A stretch of 64,000 nucleotides of DNA from Allobosea sp. (GCF_030695125.1 NZ_JAUYTP010000022.1:62001-126000); one strand, 5' to 3'; numbered from the stretch's first letter, positions 49,666 through 59,381 are shown. Translations and numbers: made by a program. Notes: generated by a model not told the origin, from the sequence alone.

Positions 49666-50205
49666 ATGGCTGGTAGCGTCAACAAGGTCATTCTGGTCGG
49701 CAATCTCGGCCGCGATCCCGAGGTCCGGCGGCTCGGCTCGGGCGAGCCGGTCGTCAATCTGCGCATCGCCACCTCCGAAACCTGGCGCGACAAGCAGTCG
49801 GGCGAGAAGAAGGAGCGCACCGAGTGGCACTCGGTGGTGATCTTCAACGAGAACCTCGCCAAGGTCGCCGAGCAGTATCTGAAGAAGGGCTCGAAGATCT
49901 ATATCGAGGGCCAGCTCCAGACCCGCAAATGGCAGGACCAGTCGGGCGTCGAGAAGTACACCACCGAAATCGTGCTGCAGCGCTATCGCGGCGAACTGAC
50001 GATCCTCGACAGCCGCGGCCAGGGCGGCGGTTCGGACGAATACAGCGAGGGCGGCGGCGGCATGGTCGAGGAGCGCTCCTCGGGCTCGTCCTTCGGCCGG
50101 TCGGGCCCGGCGAGCGGCGGCGGTTCGCGCCAGCCGGCGATGGCGGGCGGTAGCGGCGGGGGGCGTTCGTCCTCGAGCCATCTCGACGACGACATCCCGT
50201 TCTAG
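49666..50205 (+). CDS. ssb: Single-stranded DNA-binding protein
   Basis: 179 aa. N-terminal OB fold ([43 protein letters not shown]), a Gly/Ser-rich linker and the acidic protein-interaction tip DDDIPF. Binds ssDNA in replication, repair and recombination. ATG at 49666 follows GGAG by six bases, and the longer frame from 49624 has no family support. An SOS box lies upstream and a terminator downstream. Confidence 0.96.
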   Translation: MAGSVNKVILVGNLGRDPEVRRLGSGEPVVNLRIATSETWRDKQSGEKKERTEWHSVVIFNENLAKVAEQYLKKGSKIYIEGQLQTRKWQDQSGVEKYTTEIVLQRYRGELTILDSRGQGGGSDEYSEGGGGMVEERSSGSSFGRSGPASGGGSRQPAMAGGSGGGRSSSSHLDDDIPF

Positions 50206-50239
50206 GCCGGACTCGCCGTTCGAGGCCGCATGCGACAGC

Positions 50240-50270
50240 AAGGCCGGGGCATCGCCCCGGCCTTCTTCAT
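50240..50270 (+). terminator. Rho-independent terminator after ssb
   Basis: Eleven-base stem AAGGCCGGGGC / GCCCCGGCCTT with loop ATC, then CTTCATT. The U tract is modest. Confidence 0.75.
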
Positions 50271-50363
50271 TCAAGCGGCTCTCGCCATGCCATCAGGGCA
50301 GGGCGCCCCTGTCGCGCGGTGTGCTTGCCGGCTTGTCGTGGTGCGGCCAAGGTCGCGTCCATC

Positions 50364-51476
50364 ATGAACAAGCCCGATCCCGTCTCCGCCCTGTCCGTCT
50401 GGCTCGCTTTGGAGAGCCCCACCCACCACGCCCCCGGCGTCAACGGCATGATGGATCTCGTCGCCGCCGAGGTCGCAGGGCTGCCGATCGCGGTCGAGCG
50501 CATCCCCGGCTGCGACGGGCTCGGCGACAGCCTGATCCTGCGGGCCGGACCCGCCAAAAGCGAGCCGGCGATCGCGGTGATGTCGCATCTCGACACGGTC
50601 CACCCGGTCGGGACCAGCGCGCGCGATCTGCCCGTGCGGGTCGAGGGCGACCGGCTTTACGGGCCGGGCGTCTACGACATGAAGGGCGGCGCCTTTCTGG
50701 CGCTGCAGGCCTTCAAGCAGGTCGCGCTCGCCGGCAACGCGAAGCGGCCGCTGGTCTTCCTGTTCACGCCCGACGAGGAGATCGGCTCGCCGACGACGCG
50801 CGGGCTGATCGAGGAGATCGGCCGGGCCTCGGCCGCGGTCCTCGTCACCGAGCCGGCGCGCGAGGGCGGCAAGATCGTCACGGCGCGCAAAGGCGTCGGG
50901 CGCTTCGAGGTCAAGCTGGAAGGCCGGCCGGCGCATTCGGGCGCGCGCCATGCCGATGGCCGCAGCGCGATCCGCGAGGCGGCGCATCAGATCCTGGTGA
51001 TCGAGGCGATGACCGATTATGCGCGCGGCGTCACCACCACGGTCGCGCTGATGGGCGGCGGCACGGCCGCCAACGTCATTCCCCAGCATGCCTGGTTCAG
51101 CGTCGATCTGCGCGTCGCCAGCGCCGCCGACGGCCGGGTGATGGAAGAGCGCATCCTTAGCCTCGCGCCGAAGGATCCGGACGTCCGCATCACCGTGAGC
51201 GGCGGCATGAACCGGCCGCCCTATGAGAAGTCACCCGAGGGCGCGGCCTTGTTCGAGACGGCGCGCGCGATCGCGGCCGGCATCGGCTTCGACCTGCAGG
51301 ATTGTGCGATGACCGGCGGCGGCTCCGACGGCAACTTCACCGCAGCCCTCGGCGTGCCGACCCTGGACGGGCTTGGCATCGACGGCGAGGGCGCGCATAC
51401 GCTGTCGGAATACGGGCTGATCTCGTCGATCGCGCCGCGGCAGGCGCTGATCAAGGGGCTGCTCGAGACGGTGTGA
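50364..51476 (+). CDS. M20-family metallopeptidase / amidohydrolase
   Basis: 370 aa. Two-zinc hydrolase of the M20 family (ArgE/DapE/CPG2-like). Seen: MSHLDTVHP (first His and Asp), GPGVYDMKGG (bridging Asp), the PDEEIGSP catalytic Glu, EPAREGG and the final GGSDGNF region with TLDGLGIDGEGAH. The internal dimerisation domain begins near ARKGVGRFEVKLEGRPAHSG. Glutamate carboxypeptidase-like by feel; substrate unknown. ATG at 50364 gives the shorter, family-like N-terminus. Confidence 0.87.
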   Translation: MNKPDPVSALSVWLALESPTHHAPGVNGMMDLVAAEVAGLPIAVERIPGCDGLGDSLILRAGPAKSEPAIAVMSHLDTVHPVGTSARDLPVRVEGDRLYGPGVYDMKGGAFLALQAFKQVALAGNAKRPLVFLFTPDEEIGSPTTRGLIEEIGRASAAVLVTEPAREGGKIVTARKGVGRFEVKLEGRPAHSGARHADGRSAIREAAHQILVIEAMTDYARGVTTTVALMGGGTAANVIPQHAWFSVDLRVASAADGRVMEERILSLAPKDPDVRITVSGGMNRPPYEKSPEGAALFETARAIAAGIGFDLQDCAMTGGGSDGNFTAALGVPTLDGLGIDGEGAHTLSEYGLISSIAPRQALIKGLLETV

Positions 51477-51508
51477 GGTTTCTCCTCGTCTGGCGTTGAG
51501 ACGCGGGT

Positions 51509-51546
51509 GTCATCCCGGGTCTCCGCTTCGCTCCGTCCGGGATGAC
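51509..51546. repeat. Intergenic palindromic repeat, family B half-copy (copy 7)
   Basis: Only the outer ends are present: GTCATCCCGGGTCTCCGC and GCTCCGTCCGGGATGACC, with no central ATCC pair. It appears to be a deletion derivative, between the M20 gene and the gyrA terminator. Confidence 0.7.
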
Positions 51547-51574
51547 CGGCCTCCTGTGAGGGCCGAGAAACCAA

Positions 51575-51606
51575 CGAAAAAGGGGCTGCAGCGATGCAGC
51601 CCCTTT
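51575..51606 (-). terminator. Rho-independent terminator after gyrA
   Basis: On the minus strand the stem AAAGGGGCTGCA / TGCAGCCCCTTT with loop TCGC is followed by TTCGTTGG. It lies just past the gyrA stop. Confidence 0.85.
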
Positions 51607-51632
51607 CCATATCTTTGCAGGCAGCGACGCGC

Positions 51633-54425
51633 TTACGCCTCGCTCGCGCCCTCGGACGCCGGGCCGGCCTCGGCCTCGCCGTCCTCGCTCTCGCCCTCGT
51701 CGCCGATGCGCTCGACCGAGACGACCTTCTCGCTGGCGTCGGTGTTGAACACCGTCACCCCTTGCGTCGAGCGACCGGCGATGCGGATGCGGTTGCCCGG
51801 GCCGGCATCGACCGGCACGCGGATCACCTGGCCGCCATCGGTGACCAGCATGATCTGGTCGCGGTCGTCGACCGGGAAGGAGGCGATGAGCTTGCCGTTG
51901 CGGTCGTTGACGACCATGGCGACGATGCCCTTGCCGCCGCGCCCGGTGACCCGGTACTCGAAGGAGGAGCTGCGCTTGCCGTAGCCCTTCTCCGACACCG
52001 TCAGGATGAACTGCTCGGCGAGCTGCATCTCCAGCCGCTTGGCGCCGAGCTCGACCTCACCGGCCGTCTCCTCGCCGTCGCCATTGGCCGGCGCCTCGGC
52101 CACATCCTCGGCCTCGCCGTTGAGGGCGCGGCGCTGGGCGGCAGCGTCCTTCAGATAGGTCGCGCGCTCTTCCGGCGTGGCATCAAGGTGCCTGAGGATC
52201 GAGAGCGAGATCACCTCGTCGTCCTTGGCAAGCGTGATGCCGCGCACGCCGGTGGAATCGCGGCCCTTGAAGACGCGCACCTCGGTGACCTCGAAGCGGA
52301 TGCACTGGCCGGCCGAGGTCGTCAGCAGCACGTCGTCGTTCTCGGTGCAGATCTGCACGTCGACGATGTGGTCGCCCTCGTCGAGCTTCATCGCGATCTT
52401 GCCGGCGCGGTTGACGTTGACGAAGTCCGACAGCTTGTTGCGGCGGACGCCGCCGGACGCGGTCGCGAACATCACGTCGAGCGTCTCCCAGCTCGCCTCG
52501 TCCTCGGGCAGCGGCATGATCGTGGTGATGCGCTCGCCCTTGTCGAGCGGCAGCATGTTGACGAGGGCCTTGCCCCGGGCGTTCGGCGCCGCCAGCGGCA
52601 GGCGCCAGACCTTTTCCTTGTAGACCTGGCCGAGCGAGGAGAAGAACAGCACCGGCGTGTGGGTGTTGGCGACGAAGAGGCGGGCGACGAAATCCTCGTC
52701 CTTGGTCGCCATGCCGGAGCGGCCCTTGCCGCCGCGCTTCTGGGCGCGATAGGTCGAGAGCGGCACGCGCTTGATGTAGCCGCCATGCGACACGGTCACG
52801 ACCATGTCCTCGCGGGCGATCAGATCCTCGTCGTCGAGGTCGGAGCCCCAATCCTGGATCACGGTGCGGCGCGGCGTGGCGAAGGCGGCCTTCACCTCGG
52901 CCAGCTCGGCCTTGATGATGTCCTGGATGCGGATGCGCGAGCGCAGGATGTCGAGGTAATCGGCGATCTCGGTGGCGAGCTTCTGCAGTTCGTCGCCGAT
53001 TTCGTCGCGGCCGAGAGCGGTCAGGCGGGCGAGGCGCAATTCGAGGATCGCCCGGGCCTGTGCGTCCGACAGGCGATAGGTGCCGTCGGCGTTGATCGGG
53101 TGGCGCGGATCGTCGACCAGCGCGATCAGCGGTGCGATGTCCTCGGCCGGCCAGTCGCGGTCCATCAGCGAGGCGTGCGCGGCGGCGGGCGTCGGCGCGG
53201 TGCGGATCAGGCGGATGACCTCGTCGATATTCGCCACCGCCGTCGCCAGCCCGCAGAGCACATGGGCGCGCTCGCGGGCCTTGTTGAGCAGGTAGCGCGT
53301 GCGCCGCGAGACGACCTCCTCGCGGAACTCGACGAAGGCGACGATGAAGTCGCGCAGGTTGAGCACTTCCGGCCGGCCGCCATTGAGCGCCACGAAATTG
53401 CAGCCGAAGGAGGTCTGCAGCTGGGTGAAGCGGTAGAGCTGGTTGAGGACGACGTCGGAGAGCGCATCGCGCTTGATCTCGATGACGACGCGCACGCCCT
53501 CGCGGCTGGATTCGTCGCGCAGGTCGGAAATGCCCTCGATGCGCTTCTCGCGCACCATGTCGGCGATCTTCTCGACCATCGAGGCCTTGTTCACCTGGTA
53601 GGGCACCTCGGTGACGATGATCGCCTCGCGCTCCTTGCGCAGCTCCTCGATATGCGTCTTCGAGCGCATCACGATCGAGCCGCGGCCGGTGTGGTAGGCG
53701 GCGTGGATGCCGCTGCGGCCCATGATCGAGGCGCCGGTCGGGAAATCGGGGCCGGGCACGATCTCGATCAGCTCGTCGATCGTGATCTCGGGGTTGTCGA
53801 TCAGCGCGACGCAGGCGTCGATGACCTCGCCGAGATTATGCGGGGGTATGTTGGTGGCCATGCCGACCGCGATGCCGCCGGCGCCGTTGACGAGCAGGTT
53901 GGGATAGCGCGCCGGCAGGACCTTGGGCTCGCGCTCCTTGCCGTCATAGTTCGGCTGGAACTCGACGGTGTCGAGGTCGAGGTCCTCGAGCAGCGGCATC
54001 GCCGCCTTGTCGAGCCTGGCTTCGGTGTAACGATCGGCGGCGGGGGAATCGCCGTCCATCGAGCCGACATTGCCCTGGCCGTCGATCAGCGGCAGGCGCA
54101 GCGAGAAATCCTGCGCCATGCGCACGAGCGCGTCATAGACCGCGAGATTGCCGTGCGGATGGTATTTACCCATCGTGTCGCCGACGATGCGGGCGCATTT
54201 GGTGTAGGGCCGGTCGGGCAGGTTCTTGTTCTCGTGCATCGAGAACAGGATGCGCCGATGCACGGGCTTGAGGCCGTCGCGGACGTCGGGCAGAGCGCGG
54301 CTCACGATCACGCTCATGGCGTAATCAAGATAGCTCTTCTTCATCTCGTCGGTGATGGCGATGGGCTTGATGTCGCCGCCGAACTGCGGCTCGCCCGGGC
54401 GCTTGTCGTCTGTGTCGTCGCTCAA
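51633..54425 (-). CDS. gyrA: DNA gyrase subunit A
   Basis: 930 aa. Breakage-reunion subunit. The active Tyr is in DRYTEARL (about Tyr133). The C-terminal domain has the gyrase-specific GyrA box QKRGGKG. The quinolone-resistance region reads [12 protein letters not shown]: Asn93-Leu94 stand at E. coli Asp82-Ser83, while Asp98 matches Asp87. The start is TTG (54423-54425); the next in-frame ATG is 27 codons later, inside the conserved domain, so TTG is likely real. An acidic C-terminal tail is present. Terminator at 51575-51606. Confidence 0.96.
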   Translation of the reverse strand: MSDDTDDKRPGEPQFGGDIKPIAITDEMKKSYLDYAMSVIVSRALPDVRDGLKPVHRRILFSMHENKNLPDRPYTKCARIVGDTMGKYHPHGNLAVYDALVRMAQDFSLRLPLIDGQGNVGSMDGDSPAADRYTEARLDKAAMPLLEDLDLDTVEFQPNYDGKEREPKVLPARYPNLLVNGAGGIAVGMATNIPPHNLGEVIDACVALIDNPEITIDELIEIVPGPDFPTGASIMGRSGIHAAYHTGRGSIVMRSKTHIEELRKEREAIIVTEVPYQVNKASMVEKIADMVREKRIEGISDLRDESSREGVRVVIEIKRDALSDVVLNQLYRFTQLQTSFGCNFVALNGGRPEVLNLRDFIVAFVEFREEVVSRRTRYLLNKARERAHVLCGLATAVANIDEVIRLIRTAPTPAAAHASLMDRDWPAEDIAPLIALVDDPRHPINADGTYRLSDAQARAILELRLARLTALGRDEIGDELQKLATEIADYLDILRSRIRIQDIIKAELAEVKAAFATPRRTVIQDWGSDLDDEDLIAREDMVVTVSHGGYIKRVPLSTYRAQKRGGKGRSGMATKDEDFVARLFVANTHTPVLFFSSLGQVYKEKVWRLPLAAPNARGKALVNMLPLDKGERITTIMPLPEDEASWETLDVMFATASGGVRRNKLSDFVNVNRAGKIAMKLDEGDHIVDVQICTENDDVLLTTSAGQCIRFEVTEVRVFKGRDSTGVRGITLAKDDEVISLSILRHLDATPEERATYLKDAAAQRRALNGEAEDVAEAPANGDGEETAGEVELGAKRLEMQLAEQFILTVSEKGYGKRSSSFEYRVTGRGGKGIVAMVVNDRNGKLIASFPVDDRDQIMLVTDGGQVIRVPVDAGPGNRIRIAGRSTQGVTVFNTDASEKVVSVERIGDEGESEDGEAEAGPASEGASEA

Positions 54426-54657
54426 GGGATAAGGTCCCGATTCCGGTTATTTTTCAGTCCTCTGGCTAACCGATTCCGGCGCTTTAGGCCAGCCGCGCCG
54501 CCGGCTTTTCGGTGGAAAATAAGATCAATGAAATCAGTTGCTTGGGCGTCATTTTCGAAACGCCTTCCGCTGCGCTCCACATTCCCGCCTCGATTGAGCG
54601 TCGGCGCGGCTCGAAACGGCCTCGTCCGCAGGTTGGGGGCATGGGCCGATCTCCAGC
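54426..54657. other. Intergenic region upstream of gyrA
   Basis: About 230 bases with no credible gene. It should contain the gyrA promoter. An AT-richer patch (GAAAATAAG) lies near 54511. No supercoiling-sensitive or SOS element was recognised. Confidence 0.5.
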
Positions 54658-54767
54658 CTTCATCCTGAGGAGGTCGCTTCAGAGACCGTCTCGAAGGATG
54701 CTCCAGCTCATCCCAGAGCCTCCTGGAGCATCCTTCGAGACGCTGCTGCGCAGCTCCTCAGGATGGG
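54658..54767. repeat. Intergenic palindromic repeat, family C (copy 3)
   Basis: CTTCATCCTGAGGAGG opens it. CGTCTCGAAGGATGCTCCAG and CTGGAGCATCCTTCGAGACG form an exact inner inverted pair, and CAGCTCCTCAGGATGGGGG closes it. It lies between the divergent gyrA and marC genes. Confidence 0.85.
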
Positions 54768-54842
54768 GGCCTAGATTCGGCAGCTGCCCTGGGCAGCCGT
54801 CGGCTCTTCCGAAGCGGCGCGCGGCATGCCTTAAGTGCCGCC

Positions 54843-55475
54843 ATGCAACTCGACTTCCTCACCTCCGCGCTCGTCACCCTGCTCGTCACGCTCGATCCGC
54901 CGGGGCTCGCGCCGATCTTCCTGTCGCTGACGCAGGGCATGTCGGTGGCTGAACGCCGGCAGGTCGCGATCCGCGCCTGCATCATCGCCTTCGGCATCCT
55001 GGCCTTCTTCGGCGTGGCCGGCGACATCGTGCTGAAGGCGCTCGGCGTCTCGCTGCCGGCCTTCCGCATCGCCGGCGGTCTCCTGCTGTTCTGGATCGCC
55101 TTCGAGATGGTGTTCGAGCGGCGTACCGAGCGCAAGCAGCAGACCGCGACCACCGCGATCACGCAGGATCACATCCGCAACGTCGCCGCCTTCCCGCTGG
55201 CGATCCCGCTGATGGCGGGGCCGGGCGCGCTGACCGCCATCATCCTGCTGGCCGGGCGGGCCGAGGGCGACCCGCTGCGGCTGACGGCGCTGGCGATCAT
55301 CTGCGGGCTCGTGATCCTCTCCTGCCTCGCCGTGTTCCTCCTGGCGACTCCGCTCGCCCGCCTGCTCGGCATCACCGGCAACATCGTCCTGACACGGCTG
55401 CTGGGCGTCATCCTCGCGGCGCTGGCGGTGCAGTTCGTGATCGACGGGGTCAGCGCGGTGGTCCGGGCGGGGTAG
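54843..55475 (+). CDS. MarC-family membrane protein
   Basis: 210 aa, six transmembrane helices. Seen: LVTLDPPGLAPIF near the N-terminus, FRIAGGLLLFWIAFEMV, and FPLAIPLMAGPGALTAIILL in the second half, all family hallmarks. The family's role is uncertain. It converges with the DJ-1/PfpI gene, five bases apart. Confidence 0.9.
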   Translation: MQLDFLTSALVTLLVTLDPPGLAPIFLSLTQGMSVAERRQVAIRACIIAFGILAFFGVAGDIVLKALGVSLPAFRIAGGLLLFWIAFEMVFERRTERKQQTATTAITQDHIRNVAAFPLAIPLMAGPGALTAIILLAGRAEGDPLRLTALAIICGLVILSCLAVFLLATPLARLLGITGNIVLTRLLGVILAALAVQFVIDGVSAVVRAG

Positions 55476-55479
55476 GCGC

Positions 55480-56145
55480 TCACAGCCGCGCCAGAATCTC
55501 CTCGCGCGCCTTGCGGGACCCTGCGAGCCGCAGCCGCGCCGCCTGCAGGATGTCGGCAGGCGCCTCTCGCGGCGTGCCGGCATCGAAGGGTGGCTGCGGT
55601 GCGTATTCGATGGCGAGCTGGATCGTCTGCGCCTCGGTCTCGCCGAGCAGCTCGGCCACCACCGTCAGCCCGAAATCAATTCCCGAGGTGACACCGCCGG
55701 CGGTGATCAGCGTGCCGTCGCGGACAACCCGCTCCGGGACCGGCGTGGCGCCGAAGCGGGTCAGGAAGTCGAGCGCGTTCCAGTGAGAGGTGGCGCGCTT
55801 GCCCTTCAACAGCCCGGCCGCACCGAGCACCAGCGAGCCGGTGCAGACGGAGGTGAGATAGCGCAGGCTGGGCGCCCGCTCGCGCAGGAAGGCGAGCACC
55901 GTCTCGTCCTCCAGCAAGGCATTGACGCCGGCGCCGCCCGGCACGCAGAGCACGTCGAGCGGCGGGCAGTCGGCGAAGGTCACGGTCGGCGTCAGCATCA
56001 GCCCGGTGGCTGAGCGCAGCGGCTGCAGATCCTTCCAGATCAGATGGACCTCGCTGCCGGGCACCGACGCGAAGACTTCATAGGGGCCGGTGAGGTCGAG
56101 CTGCTGGACCTGGGGAAAGGCGAGAAGGCCGAAGCGAAGGGTCAT
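55480..56145 (-). CDS. DJ-1/PfpI-family protein
   Basis: 221 aa. Class I glutamine-amidotransferase-like fold. Seen: GLLAFPQVQQLDLTGPYEVF, VPGGAGVNALL with the family Glu/Gly region, and the nucleophile-elbow Cys in TSVCTGSLVLGAAGLL followed by ATSHW. It resembles isonitrile-hydratase-type members, but activity is unproven. It diverges from a regulator whose N-terminal domain has the same fold. ATG at 56145 fits the fold start; a TTG at 56205 is rejected. Confidence 0.87.
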   Translation of the reverse strand: MTLRFGLLAFPQVQQLDLTGPYEVFASVPGSEVHLIWKDLQPLRSATGLMLTPTVTFADCPPLDVLCVPGGAGVNALLEDETVLAFLRERAPSLRYLTSVCTGSLVLGAAGLLKGKRATSHWNALDFLTRFGATPVPERVVRDGTLITAGGVTSGIDFGLTVVAELLGETEAQTIQLAIEYAPQPPFDAGTPREAPADILQAARLRLAGSRKAREEILARL

Positions 56146-56204
56146 GGCGAAGCATCCTTGTTGACGCCACAACGATAGCCGCTCAGGGTCTGGCCGGATC
56201 GCCA

Positions 56205-57185
56205 ATGAGCCCTCGTTTCATGCCAAATTTGCTCCGTCGGATCGAAGTCGTCGCCTTCCCCAAGGTTCAGCTCCTGGATGTCGCGGGGCCGCTTCAGGTT
56301 TTCGCCACCGCCAACGACCTCGCCGCGCTCGACGGCCAAGCGCTGCCCTATGACCCCGTCGTCGTCGCGGCGGGCGCGCAGGTAAGGACCAGCGCCGGCC
56401 TCGATCTCGGCACCATCCCGTTGCCGCCCGTCGAGGCGCCGCTGCACATCCTGGTCGTCGCCGGCGGCTGGGGCGTCTACGAGGCCTGCGAGGATGCGCG
56501 GCTTGTCGACTGGATCGGCCGGCGTGCCAAGGCAGCGCGGCAAACGGCCTCCGTGTGCAGCGGCGCGTTCCTGCTGGCCTCGACCGGCCTGCTCGACGGG
56601 CGCCGGGCCGTCACCCATTGGCAGCGCTGCGCCGAATTTGCGCGCCGGTTCCCGAAGGTTCATCTCGACCCCGACCCGATCTTCATCCGCGACGGCGACA
56701 TCTGGACTTCGGCCGGCGTGACGGCCGGGATCGATCTGGCGCTGGCGCTGGTCGAGGCCGATCTCGGGCGCAAGGCGGCGCTGGCGGTCGCGCGACAGCT
56801 CGTCGTTTTCCTGAAGCGGCCCGGTGGACAGGCGCAGTTCAGCGCCGCGCTCTCCCTGCAGGAGCGGGACGGGCGCTTCGACGACCTGCATGGCTGGATC
56901 GTCGAAAACCTGCGCGGCGACCTCAGCCTCGACCGTCTCGCCGCTCGCGCCGGGATGAGCCTGCGCAGCTTCGCGCGCCATTACCGGCAGGCGACCGGCC
57001 GCACGCCGGCCAAGGCGGTCGAGACGCTCCGGATCGAGACGGCGCGGCGGCTGCTCGAGCAGGGCCTGGCGGTGGCGCGGGTCGCGTCCCGCTGCGGCTT
57101 CGGCTCGGAGGAGACGCTGCGCCGCGCCTTCCAGCGCCGTTTCGCCGCCAGCCCGCAAAGCTATCGCGAACGGTTCGCGGGATAG
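56205..57185 (+). CDS. GlxA-family transcriptional regulator (DJ-1/PfpI domain plus AraC HTH)
   Basis: 326 aa. The N-terminal DJ-1/PfpI-like sensor domain (EVVAFPKVQLLDVAGPLQVF, VCSGAFLLASTGLLDGRRAVTHW) is followed by two AraC-type helix-turn-helix motifs (LAARAGMSLRSFARHYRQ and VASRCGFGSEETLRRAFQRR). Such regulators usually control adjacent catabolic or stress genes. The divergent DJ-1/PfpI gene, 60 bases away, is the likeliest target (inferred). An alternative ATG lies at 56220. Confidence 0.92.
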   Translation: MSPRFMPNLLRRIEVVAFPKVQLLDVAGPLQVFATANDLAALDGQALPYDPVVVAAGAQVRTSAGLDLGTIPLPPVEAPLHILVVAGGWGVYEACEDARLVDWIGRRAKAARQTASVCSGAFLLASTGLLDGRRAVTHWQRCAEFARRFPKVHLDPDPIFIRDGDIWTSAGVTAGIDLALALVEADLGRKAALAVARQLVVFLKRPGGQAQFSAALSLQERDGRFDDLHGWIVENLRGDLSLDRLAARAGMSLRSFARHYRQATGRTPAKAVETLRIETARRLLEQGLAVARVASRCGFGSEETLRRAFQRRFAASPQSYRERFAG

Positions 57186-57398
57186 CGCGGCGTCGAGAGC
57201 CGAACGCGACGCCCGGTCGCGGTCAGCCGAAAGATCACGTCAGTCGGCCGGGGCTCGTCGCATCTTCCGCGCTCCGTCGCCACGGCCCGGGGTTGCCAGC
57301 CGCGCCATGTCCCGGCAAAATCTTGGCAGCGGGAGACGTGCAGCAGAGTTTGCCGGCGGATTATTCCGTCGGGCAGCAGACATGGAAAGCCTCCGATC

Positions 57399-58109
57399 AT
57401 GATCAGCGACGGTGAAAAGGCCGGTATCGGCACGCAGGACGAGACGGCCGGGCTCGGGCGTCGGGCGGGACGCCTCGACCGGCGGTCGTTCCTGGTCGGC
57501 TCGGCGGCGGGCCTCGGCGCGATCGGGCTCGGCGGTTGCGTCACGCCCGACGGGATGAGCCTCGCCGAGGCGCAGAAGCTGTATGGGCCGGTGCCGGAAG
57601 AAAAATTCCCGATCCCCGCGGCCGATGTCAGCAAGGTCGATCCGCGGTTTTTCCGTCGCACGGTCGCCTATGAGACCAAGGAAGCGCCCGGCACGATCAT
57701 CGTCGATCCCGGCAATTACCATGTCTACCGGATCGAGGAGGGCGGGCAGGCCACCCGCTACGGCGCCAATGTCGGGCGCGAGGGGTTCCTGTGGCATGGC
57801 GACGCCTATATCGGGCGCAAGGCCGAATGGGCGACCTGGACCCCGCCCAAGGAGATGATCAAGCGCCAGCCGGAGGCGGCCAAATATGCGCGCGGCATGC
57901 CCGGCGGTCTCGATAATCCGCTCGGCGCCCGCACGCTGTATCTCTACCAGAAGGGCGCCTACACGCTCTATACGATCTATGCCTCCCTCGATGAGGAATC
58001 GATCGGCTCGGGCATCACGAGCGGCTGCGTCGGCCTGCTGACTCAGGACATGATGCATCTCTACGATCGCACGCCGGTGAAGACGAAGGTCGTCGTGCTG
58101 CCGGCCTAG
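57399..58109 (+). CDS. L,D-transpeptidase-like (YkuD) lipoprotein with atypical active site
   Basis: 236 aa. A twin-arginine-like leader (LDRRSFLVG) leads into a lipobox with Cys47 (GLGGC). The YkuD domain carries the catalytic-type Cys at residue 210 (ITSGCVGLL). The usual IHGT His before it is replaced by Tyr194 (TIYAS). The Arg commonly after the Cys (CIRM in many relatives) is Gly. Other landmarks (IVDPGNYHVYRI, GREGFLWHG, LYDRTPVKTKVVVL) are family-like. If inactive, it may bind rather than cross-link peptidoglycan. Confidence 0.83.
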   Translation: MISDGEKAGIGTQDETAGLGRRAGRLDRRSFLVGSAAGLGAIGLGGCVTPDGMSLAEAQKLYGPVPEEKFPIPAADVSKVDPRFFRRTVAYETKEAPGTIIVDPGNYHVYRIEEGGQATRYGANVGREGFLWHGDAYIGRKAEWATWTPPKEMIKRQPEAAKYARGMPGGLDNPLGARTLYLYQKGAYTLYTIYASLDEESIGSGITSGCVGLLTQDMMHLYDRTPVKTKVVVLPA

Positions 58110-58184
58110 CGCCGAGCGAGGCGGCTCGCCCGGGACGACTCGGGCGCGTCGCGACAGAGCGGCTGCCGCGCGACTGCGTCGGCC

Positions 58185-59381
58185 CTATTTCTCCAGAAAC
58201 GCCCGGATCGCGCCCTCGGCCTGCTTCATCGAGATGACGCCGTCGAGATGGCCGCGCGCGCCCTGGATGTGGACATGGCTGACGTCGACGCCGCCCTTCC
58301 TGAGCGTGTCGGCGGTCCGGTCGACCATGTCTGCGGTGAAGACGAGGTCTTTGGGCTGGGTGATCAGCAGCACCGGCGCCTTGATCTTCGTCGCCGCGTC
58401 CGTGAGCGAGGTGCCGCCTGCGGCGAAGAGCTGGTTGGCCTTGACCAGATAGAGGAAGTGGTTGGCGTCGGAGACTTTTGCGCGGGCCTCGCCGGCATTG
58501 TCGAGGATGCTCTGGACCTGGAACTTGCTGCCCAGTGATTTCGCCGGGTCCTCGCCCTCCTTGGCGGCGCGGCGGCCGAAGGTGGCGTTGGCCCAGTCGG
58601 CATGGTTGGCTTGCAGTGTCACCACCGTCAGCGCCTTGGCCAGCCCAGCATTGGGCGGCGTCTTGCCGTAATAGTCGCCCTTGTTCCAGTTGGGATCGAC
58701 CAGGATCGGCGCCGCCCAGACGTCGAGCCAGGCGATGAGCTGGGCGTCGGCCTCGCCCGCGCCGATGACCGGCATCGCCTTGGCGACCATCTCGGGGTAG
58801 CGCGCCGCCCATTCGAAGGTCTGGAGCGAGCCCATCGAGGGGCCGGCGACCAGGGCGAGCCGCTTGATGCCGAGACTTTCGACCAGCGCCTTCTGGACAG
58901 CGACGAAATCGCCGACCGTCACCACCGGAAAGTCGAGCGCATAGGGCTTGCCGGTGTCGGGATCGATCGAGGCCGGACCGGTGGTGGTGGTCTTGGGATC
59001 GCCGGTGTTGAGGTTCACCAGCGTGTCGGAGGACAGGACGAAATACTTGGTGGTGTCGATCGCCTTGCCGGGGCCGATGATCGCGTCCCAGTAGCCGGGC
59101 GCGGCGTCCGTGGCGGCGTATTTGCCGGCGGCGTGCGAGTTGCCTGAGAAGAAGTGGCAGATCAGCACGGCATTGGACTTGTCGGCGTTGAGCGTGCCGT
59201 AGCTCTCCCAGCCGACCTTGACGTCCTTGAGGGTGCGGCCGCTCTGCGTGGTGTAGCTCGGCAGCGTGAAGACCTTCTTCTCGGTCATCAGGTCCTGGGC
59301 GGCTGCCGGCTGTCCCACGCTCATCAGATCCATCGCCATCCATCCCACGACGCCGGCCGTGGCCGCAATCCAGTGTTTCAT
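58185..59381 (-). CDS. Exported alpha/beta hydrolase of the homoserine-acetyltransferase (MetX) fold
   Basis: 398 aa. The signal peptide (MKHWIAATAGVVGWMAMDL ... PAAA) directs export. The mature part follows MetX: WESYGTLNADKSNAVLICHFFSGNSHAAG, GPASIDPDTGKPYALDFPVVTVGDFV, nucleophile Ser in GPSMGSLQTFEWA and a C-terminal His in GHLDG. True MetX is cytoplasmic, so a periplasmic esterase or acylase role is more likely. GGGAGAG precedes ATG 59381 by six bases, which decides the start over 59453. Confidence 0.84.
   Translation of the reverse strand: MKHWIAATAGVVGWMAMDLMSVGQPAAAQDLMTEKKVFTLPSYTTQSGRTLKDVKVGWESYGTLNADKSNAVLICHFFSGNSHAAGKYAATDAAPGYWDAIIGPGKAIDTTKYFVLSSDTLVNLNTGDPKTTTTGPASIDPDTGKPYALDFPVVTVGDFVAVQKALVESLGIKRLALVAGPSMGSLQTFEWAARYPEMVAKAMPVIGAGEADAQLIAWLDVWAAPILVDPNWNKGDYYGKTPPNAGLAKALTVVTLQANHADWANATFGRRAAKEGEDPAKSLGSKFQVQSILDNAGEARAKVSDANHFLYLVKANQLFAAGGTSLTDAATKIKAPVLLITQPKDLVFTADMVDRTADTLRKGGVDVSHVHIQGARGHLDGVISMKQAEGAIRAFLEK

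Noticed and set aside
51594-54668. A 1024-codon open frame opposite gyrA
   Set aside because: It is the antisense shadow of gyrA in GC-rich DNA; its product is low-complexity Arg/Leu/Asp/Val-rich with no domain, and gyrA is certain.
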